DNA of 64,000 nucleotides from Ganoderma boninense (taxonomy: Eukaryota > Basidiomycota > Agaricomycetes > Polyporales > Polyporaceae): assembly GCA_002900995.3 (NCBI GenBank), contig CM035304.1:4094363-4158362 (forward strand), written 5' to 3'. The notes under the pieces were generated by a model. The model did no database searches, was not told where the DNA came from, and worked only from the letters and a program-made list of their open reading frames with translations. This document shows, piece by piece, positions 43,745 through 52,610 of the stretch. Each line of letters opens with the position of its first letter. Within the stretch, counting starts at the first letter, position 1. The translations under genes and the position numbers were made by a program.

Positions 43745-46430
43745 GCTGGTAACTTGAAGGAACAGACCGCAGGGCTGCCCAGACGGCAGCATCAAGGGGA
43801 GCATCGAGGTCCAGCCCGATGTGCAATGCAGAGAGGGTCTCAACCGGAGTCAGCGGTGGGCGAAGTTTTCCCCGGTTGCGGGCGCAATGCGTTCAGCCGC
43901 ACCCAGCATGACCTTGAAGCGCTGCTGGGCAATGTCCCACGGCAGACCACGAAAGATGTGCCAGGCCTATAGTCCAAAGACATAATGTTGACTGCTGTCT
44001 CCGAGTAGGAATCCAACATCGCCGCGGAAGACAGTTCCGGCGTGAGCATTGGTGATTGGGGCGCGCTTGTCTTCAGGGATGTTGCAAACATCACCCTACA
44101 CTTGACAGAGGAGGAGGCCCGCACTGCATGTCTCCAGAGTTGAATCAGCATAGCCTAGGGACAAAGCATTCAACACCCGAGCGAGATCCTCTGATGAGAA
44201 GGGAAGCGGAAGCAGGTTGCCGGCACGTCCGAGTCCGACATGGATAACGCAGGCAGGGAAGGCCTCCAGAGACGTAAACGGTCTCGCGCCAAGCAGCGCG
44301 GACACAGCTCTGAAGATGCAGGAATGAGGTGTGCAGGATAAGGACGAGGGCGTGTAGTGCTCGACTGTACGGGGATGGGGACCTGACTAGGATCCGAGTC
44401 GGGAGGTCCTCCCAGAAGTCATCCGTGGTGAGAGTTTGCCTGAGATCCTCTGGCCCGTTGTTGAACTTGAGGCATTCCGCGGCATCTGGTCCAGCAGGCT
44501 TGGGGAAAAGAGCGGGATCAACATGGAGCCGCTCAGTGTCAGAAAGGGGAACATTCCAGTCGAGAAGGAACGGGGCAACTTAAACAGTGGCTGGTGAGAG
44601 CAGGAGGTGGGTATTGTCTGCATGATTCCATGTCATCCGCTGGATTCCAGGTGCTGGTAACATAAAGAGTGGGGACAGCGATGTCGTGACATTCGAGGAA
44701 GGAAGATAGTAGCCGCTTGAAGATAGTGTTGACGGCGAAGCTGTGGCTTTTCCCTTTCCTTCAGCCATCAATGACACCTTTGTTGTCTCCAAAGGCCTTG
44801 AAGTGTCAGATATCAGTGTAGACACGAAGTAGGATAAGGACAAGGAGTTCAAAACCGACGGCCTCGAGCTAGCCGATGTCTCGGCCTTTGAGGGAGACTG
44901 CCACCCAGGGACCCCGGACAATGCGCCATGCTTGCCAATGCCCGGTGATAACAACAGCGACGCCCACGCCTGAACTGGCATTGGAGAAGGCGTGGGGGTC
45001 AAAGATGGGGACAGGACGAGGGATGTGTCGGGAGATAGAGCCGTGCTTGAGCTGAGTGATCCACCGGACGATTGGCTACGACAGCCATGGGAGCCTCCAA
45101 TTGGACGAGATAAGGTCGGCCGGCAGGGATGATGAGAGCAGCGGAGACAAGCTAGCCATGCAGATACTGAATCTGCTGCAATATGTATGTGGGGCGCGCA
45201 CGAAATTCATCCAAGACTGCCCAGTACTTGGCGCGCTTCGTCTGCGTGAGGTCGACACGCCATGCAAACCAGATCCCAGACGAGCTCAGTGAACTCGGGC
45301 ATAGTGGAAAACTCCTGGTCCTTCTCCAACTCCCAGACCAGGCCAAGCCGCTGTGAAATGGTGTCGACATCCTGGAGGATATAGGAGTAACGAGAGTCTT
45401 CTGAGGAGCGCGGAGAGAGGGTGGAAAGGTCAGCAAGTGGGAAGGCGAAGTCTTCCGAGACAAACTCCTCCAGACTACCATCCGGGAGAGGTCCTCCTTC
45501 ATACCACAGGCGACCACCGTGATAACACTGACGACCTTGTGTCTTGATCTGCGCTCGTGCCTCTGATCGCGCAGGATATGGAGGAACAGATGATCGTCCA
45601 CCCGCTTGACAAGAGGCCCAATGCCGTGCGCGCACATGACATCGGCACCTGCACCTGCGACGGAGCCGTGCACCCCAACACAAGATCAGCCACCAAACGT
45701 GACACAGACGTCGACGTCAAACTCGTGATTGCCTGTCCGCACGACAACACCAGGCCATTGGGAGGGATGAAGGGGTATGGAATGAAATGCTTCTGAGATG
45801 TCGTGAATGGCGGCTTGGGAACCAGGGGTGTAACATAGTGAGGAGAAGGGAGACTGTGGTAGGGCTGGGCATGTATGGATAAGAAAGAGTCTGCCGCAGC
45901 ACGGTCGCGCTCCTTCTGCACAACGTCATGGAAGTCAGCGGGGTGTGGGCCAATAGTCTGGCTGTTAGGAGGAGCAAATGCAGAGGAGATGCGTGGAATG
46001 CTGAGGTCAAAACCGATACAGAGAGAGCAAGGGATGTGTGGGTATATGTTGATGAGGCCTGCGGTGCTGAGCTCTTGCTCCCACCCATCCACATTCAGCA
46101 GTGTTCGAGGCTGCTGGGTCCTGACGGAGAGCACAGCTCTGAGCGCTGTGCTCCATGTTCACGCATCCTGAGCAGCAGTAGGTACAAAAGGTGCAGGAGG
46201 GCGCATCGCAGCCGCGGAGAATGTTGAAAACGGAGGCAGACTCTGTTTCCGTCGGAGGCGCGGTAGAGACCTCTGCCACCGTAGCCCCGACGGACAAAGG
46301 CGCGAACATGGTTGTGGTAGTGGAGCTTGTCGGCACTGCAGTCCCGCGTGAGATGGGAATGGCGGCTACAAAGGTCGCCGATCCGACTGCACTGCTCTGA
46401 AAAGACGAAGAGTTTGCCCGTGGCACGACA
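43745..46430 (-). mobile_element. DIRS-like (tyrosine recombinase) retrotransposon, RT-RNase H-YR part, decayed
   Basis: Minus strand, in order: a gag-like Cys/His finger (FNILRGCDAPSCTFCTYC, CSGCVNMEHSAQSC, near 46200); LLNVDGWEQELSTAGLINIY and SCLCIGF-like start of the RT region (46100-46000, read SLCIGFDLSIPRISSAFAPP); DISEAFHSIPLHPSQWPGVV (RT motif with catalytic D); GAGADVMCAHGIGPLVKRVD then DHLFL (the VDDH catalytic box, near 45600); ILQDVDTISQRLGLVWELEK; TKRAKYWAVLDEFRARPTYI; IIPAGRPYL; RNase H DPHAFSNASSGVGVAVVITG and DNKGVIDGWRKGKSHSFAVN; then the recombinase N-terminal region AWHIFRGLPWDIAQQRF and LDLDAPLDAAVWAAL, where it ends at about 43745. The catalytic R-H-R-Y part is missing. 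Many frameshifts; no intact ORF. Confidence 0.75.
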
Positions 46431-46439
46431 TTGCTGTCA

Positions 46440-46755
46440 CGGTCGCGGGCGGTGCTGGGCTAACGCTGCCCGGAGCGACGCTAGGAGGAGGTAGCCTGAG
46501 CGGCAGACGAAGGGGCCTGAGCGGCAGACGGACGAAGGAGCCTGAGGGGCGTGCTGACGAGTGAGCGGGGACGACAGAGTGGTCCCAGGTGTCACGCCGT
46601 GCTGCTGACGAGAGAGTAGCCGGCGGAGGAAGAGAGAGGAAAGAGAGAGAGGAGGGTGGGGACAGAGAGACGGGAATGTGTATAGAAAACTTGTCAGCAC
46701 ACGTTTGGAAGGAGAGAAAGGGAAGAGCAAGACACAGACCGACTTCGTAATCCTT
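46440..46755. other. low-complexity spacer within the DIRS-like element
   Basis: Short direct repeats of CTGAGCGGCAGACG (46497-46535) and purine-rich runs. No gene seen. It lies between the gag-like and RT-bearing reading frames. Confidence 0.4.
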
Positions 46756-46985
46756 CAGACAACTGCGAGGCTCTTCAAGGTAGCCTCATTGTCCATCTCC
46801 TTCAAGATCTCGGCCAAGTAGTTCGCGTTGATTACGGAGATGTGTAGCATGATGGAGGCCTTCGAAGCCAATGCTGTATGATATTCTTGGCGGACATCGG
46901 CGAAGTAGCGGACGGGAACGCGCTCTTCGAACTCAGGATTGCGGCGGGGGGCGTTGTGACCTTCTAGGCGCATGATGAGGACAAC
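46755..46985 (-). CDS. short coding-like piece, possibly rest of the gag-like ORF
   Basis: Minus frame MRLEGHNAPRRNPEFEERVP, RYFADVRQEYHTALASKASI, LAEILKEMDNEATLKSLAVV to TAG at 46755. It follows directly on the MFS fragment and may be the resumption of the interrupted gag-like frame. I cannot match it to a family with certainty. Confidence 0.3.
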   Translation of the reverse strand, partial: VVLIMRLEGHNAPRRNPEFEERVPVRYFADVRQEYHTALASKASIMLHISVINANYLAEILKEMDNEATLKSLAVV

Positions 46986-46989
46986 AGAA

Positions 46990-47390
46990 GGCTTGAATAT
47001 GTGCAGCATGCCAGCCGCTCTGTTCCGCGAACTTCACGAAGGTGTGCTTTCCTCGCCTTGCAGCGGCTCGGGCAGCGTGCGGATGACGGAGATGGCGGCG
47101 TACGCGATCTGGACGCCCGCGGGGAAGAGCGCGACGAACTGCTGGGGAGCGTGCTCGCGAGGCGGTTCTGGAGGATCACGGAGCCGACCGCGATGCCCCA
47201 CGTCTGCGCGAACATGCGCGCGAAGGAGAAGAATGCGAGCGCAGCGGCCGTGCGTGACACCGAGAGCGGCGCGAGCGTCGGGAGGACCGTCCCCGTGAAC
47301 AGCAGCCCGAGCCCAGTGGCGGTCAGGATCTGGTAGCCTACCCACTCTCCTGTGGAGCTGTGCGTGTTGAGGGTCGAGAAGCTCTTCGCA
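46990..47390 (-). pseudogene. MFS transporter fragment embedded in the retroelement
   Basis: Minus strand FSTLNTHSSTGEWVGYQILT, TGLGLLFTGTVLPTLAPLSV, TAAALAFFSFARMFAQTWGI, AVGSVILQNRLASTLP, then after a one-base frame change QQFVALFPAGVQIAYAAISV and IRTLPEPLQ. This is the last-third region of fungal 14-helix drug:proton antiporter-like MFS proteins (pattern GKWVGYQIL-G-G-G-LF, A-ALAFF-F-R-FAQTWG-TIGS-ILQN). Only about 130 codons are present, with no start, no other helices and no introns. It sits between a gag-like segment and the rest of the DIRS-like element on the same strand. Confidence 0.72.
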
Positions 47391-47394
47391 TCCC

Positions 47395-47927
47395 GCATGC
47401 ATGAAATACCAGCTCACGAGCTTGGTCGGGTCACGAAGCGCGTTCCTGGCGTACTCGGTGAGTTCGTAATCTGTGTGTGCCATAACTGGCTCTTTCCCAA
47501 TTTCAGGGAAGGCAGAAGGATTTGCAGGACTCGACGTGGCGGGGGCGAGATTGGGTCCCGGTTGCTCCACACCGGCCAGATGCTCCCTCGGACGATTCTC
47601 CTCATCCTGACGGCGTTGCTCCGGCTCCAAATGGCGCACGCGCTCCGCTTCCTCCTGAAGTCTCCTGTCTTGCTCTACTAGTCGTTGACGCTCCTCTTCT
47701 TCAAGGCGGCGGGCCTCTGCGGTCGCGGCCTGGTACTCTTCCCAGGTTTGCAGCACCTGCTGATGCTCAAGGGTCCATTTCGCCTATGCAAACTCCCGAG
47801 CCTGATCTTTGGAGATCGTAAGTTGCTTGGAAAGACGGGTGATGTGATCCCCTGCAGAGCCGGCAGAGTATTCAGGCATAACCTCGTCGCGAGGGTTGCA
47901 CGGAGGAACGGGAGCGGGATCGGCCAT
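47395..47927 (-). mobile_element. gag-like ORF of the DIRS-like element, 5' part
   Basis: ATG at 47927 (MADPAPVPPCNPRDEVMPEY), in-frame TAG near 47787, then a charged coiled-coil-like stretch EEYQAATAEARRLEEEERQR, and after a Pro-rich linker YELTEYARNALRDPTKLVSW then YFMHAGCEE, where the frame runs into the MFS fragment. The K-L--Y-ELWYFT--G pattern is typical of the non-catalytic first ORF accompanying such elements in agaricomycetes; here VSWYFMHAGC occupies that place. Inferred role: capsid-like or accessory. Inactive because of the stop and the insertion. Confidence 0.5.
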
Positions 47928-47929
47928 GA

Positions 47930-48690
47930 ACGGACGGGATCTTGTCGGATGCGATAACTGCTAGGGAGGACATAAAGTATGACTAGCAGAGTCTTAGATT
48001 ATGGAAGACTATTCTAGCGAAAGAGTCGGCCTGAGGTCAGGAGACTCCCGAGCTCGCAGTGCGCAGATGCCGGGCAAGGAGGAAGCAGTGGCGGGAGTCG
48101 AAGAGGACAGACGCCTGTCCGACCGCTTTCCGCCCGGCCATAGACTACGCACTGCCACCACTCTCGTCCCTCGCATCTCTGCAGTGCTGGCATCTACCTC
48201 TTCCGTACCTTATCAGCCACCTCTCACTATGCTGCCAAACTTTCCGGCGTGTCCTCACTCAGCTAGTTTCCTTACGACTCGTTATGAGGCTGTAATACAC
48301 CCCAATACCGCTCGCAGTTCTTCTACGGACGACACCTCGGCGGGCCACACGGTCCTGCTCGCTTGTGCTGGAACATCCTCGACAGCTCTGCTTGGACTTC
48401 ACCTTCCACCACGGCACTCGGATTTGGACTGCGCCCCTACACAACTTCCCCCTTTTCCTCAGGCGGGCGCGCGTGCGCTGCTTAGCCTGCGCATCTCGGT
48501 GCGCTGTGCAACATCCTCGAGACTGCCGTACCAGCTGAGTAATATTCGCACGGGGTTCCCCCCCTTCCTGTCTACTAATAATGAAGCACATCCAGCGGAG
48601 GCACCGGGTTTCTGATATGTACGTGGTGCATTTCCTTCCTCATTTATGAACGTATGTTCAACCGAATCCTCCTGAAAACTGGCAGCATCA
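47930..48690. other. 5' flank of the retroelement, no gene
   Basis: A plus-strand frame 48001-48615 is open but Ser/Thr/Leu/Ala-rich with no motif; the minus strand is also open. May include the retroelement terminus. Nothing supported. Confidence 0.3.
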
Positions 48691-48692
48691 CG

Positions 48693-49440
48693 ATGCCACC
48701 TTCCACGTGTGGTGCCGACGATTCAGGCGACGACTATATCCCCTCGCATGTGTATACGATGGAAGCAGTATATGGTGTCGGTCGTCCCGCTGGCTCGAGA
48801 GAGAGTACGGTAGGAGCACGGGAGCACTTCTCTAAGTACGTATCAGGATCTATCAATCGAGGTCTCTGTCTGAGTCGATGACGGTATGGCGTGTACGTAC
48901 CTGGCGGTGCGCTGGACTCGCAAACGTCAGATTCTCAATATGACCCCCATCACAATGGTTTCGACATCCTGGCAATGAATGATGTGCCGTCTCCAGGATT
49001 GTACGGTATGGTCATATTTGCTTTTCGAACGCATCTGCCATCCTAATTTGAACAATAGAGTCTCAGCCTGTGTCGAAGATGCTGATGGTGAGCTGGGGGC
49101 CGAGGTAGAGGACGATCGGGAAAGTGTTGAGATTGAGAGCATTGTGGACGGATCACATGCAGGTACGTGGAAGTTGGAACATCGCGATATCCGAACCCCT
49201 TCTGATGTGTAGCATGTCCCAGATTGTTCACTCGCCCCTCCCTGCACCCATAAGGTCCACTTGTTCATAGCTCAAGGCGATCTTACGCTCGCACTAGCTC
49301 CATTTAGATTCCGTTGCGGATTTTCGTGGGATGGGAATTCAATAGGTACATACGAGTCTCCTGTAGATTCTTTCCAGATTCTCTGTCGCCAGGGGGATAA
49401 GTTGGGCGTGGTTTTCATCCAATTATCGTCAGCACGCTAG
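48693..49440 (+). CDS. hypothetical small multi-exon gene
   Basis: ATG at 48693 opens MPPSTCGADDSGDDYIPSHV and runs to about 48835 (possible GTACGT donor). A second piece GALDSQTSDSQYDPHHNGFD, ILAMNDVPSPGLY (48905-49012) is joined in phase through an intron to VSACVEDADGELGAEVEDDR, ESVEIESIVDGSHA (49057-49162), then through a further intron to QGDLTLALAPFRFRCGFSWD and DSFQILCRQGDKLGVVFIQL, stop TAG near 49438. The first junction is not resolved: tested acceptors give a stop. The later junctions are clean. Acidic middle, not recognised. The minus strand over the same DNA is a shadow. Confidence 0.45.
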
Positions 49441-49913
49441 CCTTTCCCCTTGTTCCTTACACTCTCTTGGAATCTTCCCATTCTATTCTAACCTTGCGTG
49501 GGGTTTGATGTCGATCCGAGTATTTTCAGTCCTGATTCAGTTGTGGAGTGTTTTGCATGAGATCAGTGTCGCGTTGAAGGCGTGCGAAGCCGCCAACTGA
49601 AACGCGCTATTATGATTGTATTTGTTCAACTGGATTCCAAGTTGAAGAGGGCTTTCAGATGAATGATGAGGACGGGGAGCATGGGCCGACGCCGCACCAG
49701 TGATCATAAACGACTGCTGAGCCTATGTAGCCCAGGTCTGTCCGGAGTTGCCCTGCTATGTCCTCATTGAGCACGTGATGGTGTAGTTTCGGTGTGACGG
49801 GATGCAACAAAGGAGACTGTCTTTTTGAAAGAGTCTTTCGTCTTCCCTCATCGCGTTGCTCCCCAAACTCCCCTCTTGTTCTTCTATTCCCCTCAGTCAG
49901 ACAGCCTGAAGAC
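49440..49913. other. upstream region of the RING gene
   Basis: No gene. A CT-rich tract (CTCCCCTCTTGTTCTTCTAT, 49870-49895) lies just before the ATG at 49914, a common fungal promoter/leader feature. Confidence 0.35.
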
Positions 49914-51402
49914 ATGTCGCATACATCCATTCCTCAGGAATTCGACTTCTGGGAGTTCGTTAGTTGCGGGATATGCCATCTGGACTACATTGACGAAAGT
50001 GGTGCGCTCTCGACCGTCCCTTTCTGGATAACCGAGTGCGGCCATGTCATTTGCGACAATCATCTAAGTACGTGTTGCATGCTTTGTTTCGCATATAACC
50101 ACTAAATACTCCTTATGCCCAAAGATGCGGATCAGAGCTGTGCGGAATGCTCGAGGAAGGGGATACATGTACTCGTGATTTCCAGAGATGTACGTCCCTG
50201 AGGCGAGGTACAGACAATTCCGTATTCATGGGACGAAAGTTGAAACCACCAGTGGCCAACTGGTTCAAGTCTGCTCCTGACGCTTTAAATAAAGTGGGTT
50301 ATACAATCCGGGTATGTGGCGAATTGTTCAATCCGGATGCTCGCTCATGTGGCTGTTGCCCGCTCTCAGTTCCAGTTGAATATCATGGCCTCCTTCGTCA
50401 GCTTCTACAAGAAGAAATATTTGCAATATTGTGCTTTATATGAACACCTTAAAGACGAAGATACAGAAGCCAAGTGGCTCCGAAGGTACTCATGCCTTGC
50501 AGTATCTTTTGATGCCTCATTTGAAGCATCCGACTAGATTAGTCGACAACTTGTTCAGCGAAAATCTAAGATTGAAGCAGCAGTTGCAAGCCTTGAACGG
50601 AGGCACTGTCGACAATCCTTCCAATATTAAGAGACAGCGTATCGACGAGAAATGGTGAGAAACCTTCGATTCCATTTTGCTCCCAGCTGAATGTGTCGGT
50701 ATTTTACACTGTAGCATACAGGGATCTTCCAGAGCCCGTCCCATACCCCCGTTCTCGGCACCAGTTGCTCCGAATCGTGTAACTCTTCCTAACCACCATC
50801 GCCCCCCTTTCTACAACGGAGAATATCTCCGGACACACGAGCCCCACCTTGTCCAGAGGAGTACATCGTGAGCCAGTTTAGTAGCTCGCGAGAGAAAAGC
50901 GCTGATTCGTGTCAGACAATACGTTTCCGCGCACAACGCTCAAGGTCAAAATCAGATTCCTGCATCGATGCGCTCGCAATATGAGTTCATTAGGCGGGCA
51001 CAAGCAGCTCGCCGGGACGGTCAACGGACTACGCCGCAATCTCAACCTATGGAAGGCTGCACTACAACTACGCGAGGCCAATCACAGGCATCGCGGGTTG
51101 AGGCACCGCCACGGTCCGAGCATCTCTTACGTCGACCCTTCTTCCACCCTCCATCGAGCCCTCAAGCCGTATATTTCAGCTCTTCACAACACTTCGTCCC
51201 ACAGATTTCGAGTAGAGCAGTAAGCAAGACCCCGGCGGCGACTCCTCGCAGACTCCCTGGGCCCAGTGTCAACTTTCAGTCCCAGGTCCAACGATTTATG
51301 CCCGCTGGCCCTCCACGTCCAGTCCCGGGCTCTTATTTCGCTGCAAGCCATGCGACCACTGCGGTAGCGACTCCCGCTTATGGGCCCGGACCTGAGGCCT
51401 GA
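49914..51402 (+). CDS. RING-type zinc finger and coiled-coil protein, Zip3/RNF212/HEI10-like, 387 aa, intact
   Basis: Seven exons (49914-50067, 50125-50189, 50240-50311, 50370-50485, 50538-50654, 50715-50867, 50916-51402) with GT-AG introns of 48-60 bp and all phases consistent give 387 residues. Residues 18-60 form a variant RING: C18-x2-C21, then C42-G-H44-x2-C47-x2-H50 and C57-x2-C60. Next comes a conserved W-F-SAP-AL segment (PVANWFKSAPDALNKVGYTI), a coiled coil of about 50 residues (MASFVSFYKKKYLQYCALYE through NLRLKQQLQAL) and a long disordered Pro/Gln/Ser-rich tail. The RING-coiled coil-tail layout is that of the Zip3/HEI10/RNF212 proteins, SUMO or ubiquitin ligases that mark crossover sites in meiosis. 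That role is inferred from layout and from recalled basidiomycete homologues; it could be another RING ligase. No lesions. Confidence 0.88.
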
Positions 51403-51749
51403 CGATTAGGACAGGTGGTTCATACCCGAGACTCCTGCATGTCTGAGCTCGGCCTGAAATCCTTCTGCTTGTGCTGAATGCCTGCTCAAGAGAATACACG
51501 CATACAGTCAGGTTAAATCGTGTATACTTTATTGAATGTGATGTAACGTGTTTAACGACCTGAAGTGTAATTTTTTACAGCAGGGTGCGGCACTTTGCGA
51601 AGAAGATCGTGAGCTTAAGACTGAAAAATAGGGCATGAGAGAGCCTCATAATCAGCCATTTGGGAAGGGATCCCGGAAAGGAAAACAGGAAGACGACGAG
51701 GGAGGAGATGCGTTTCAAAATGTCCAGTGAATTTTGTACTAAGCGAATC

Positions 51750-51900
51750 TGTCCCGACCCGGGCTCAACGGCACCTACATCCTCTTGGGAAGCCAGAGCA
51801 GCTCCGTCTGGGACCAGGGAGCCAGCACAAAGATGAAGAAGAGCCCGACGAAATACCGCCACCATGCATGCTTCAAATCCCAACGAGGGCTACAGAAAAA
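51750..51900 (-). CDS. last exon of a membrane protein
   Basis: After a TTCTGTAG acceptor (minus strand, near 51897) the frame reads PRWDLKHAWWRYFVGLFFIF, VLAPWSQTELLWLPKRM and stops at TAG near 51778. The central part is one hydrophobic helix followed by a short charged tail. Upstream, an exon-like piece with MRETKDLALRKPL lies near 51980-52010 but no clear continuation was found. Family not recognised; the gene may be truncated by rearrangement. The longer minus frame over 51575-51883 is in a different phase. Confidence 0.4.
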
Positions 51901-52610
51901 ACGCAGCCGAAGGTGTGATGGGTATGGGGTGCTGCACAAAGCGAGAGTGCCGCGCGACAGCTGCGTGTTAGGCTAGAGTGGTTTGCGCAGTGCTAGATCT
52001 TTTGTCTCGCGCATCGACCTCTCTCATCGCTGCGGACGTATCAGCGTTATTTGTTCGAGCGCATTTTGCCAGGAGTCGGACGCCAGTGGCTCTGCTCCAG
52101 AAGTGACTCAGAATGACACACGATGCATGTATTCGGAAAGACTTCAAAGGCTGCCTGGAGACGTCACGTCCAAAAGGTCCCCGAGGGAAATTGGCGATGA
52201 GAACAGTGTTATCACTGCGGACCTCATATTATGTCTTCTAGATCTTGAATTGCTGCCGAAGGCGTCGCCTCCGAAGTTCACTCGACCGTGAACGTTTAGG
52301 GTCACAGTGCCACCTCGTTATCTATGAGCGAGATCTCGATAGACAAATAGCTTGTATAATGTATAAGGAGCTTCATTTCGATGGACGCACACACGACAGT
52401 TTGCAGGCGGTCAACGACATGCTCACGATGGAGCTCTCGTGGCGCAGTCGATCAATTGCGCAACAATCCAATACACATTTGCCAAGAACGTTTGCGACGA
52501 CTCGATTGTAATGGGAAACCCAGATCCAAGAAGTCCCGATTGAACGGAAGCACAGCATGAACCGTAAATCTATTCTGCAAAATCACATCACCAAAGCCCT
52601 TGGCATGAAA
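51900..52610. other. stretch with no resolved gene
   Basis: May hold upstream exons of the membrane-protein last exon and the 3' UTR of the Zn2Cys6 gene. Frames are short and conflicting. Confidence 0.3.

Noticed and set aside
43397..43826. Minus-strand ORF of 120 codons after the recombinase start
   Set aside because: Only its first 30 or so codons match the DIRS-like recombinase; the remainder is Ser/Ala/Arg-rich and equally open on the other strand.
48001..48615. 204-codon plus-strand ORF
   Set aside because: Low-complexity Ser/Thr/Leu/Ala composition, no motif, and the opposite strand is equally open.
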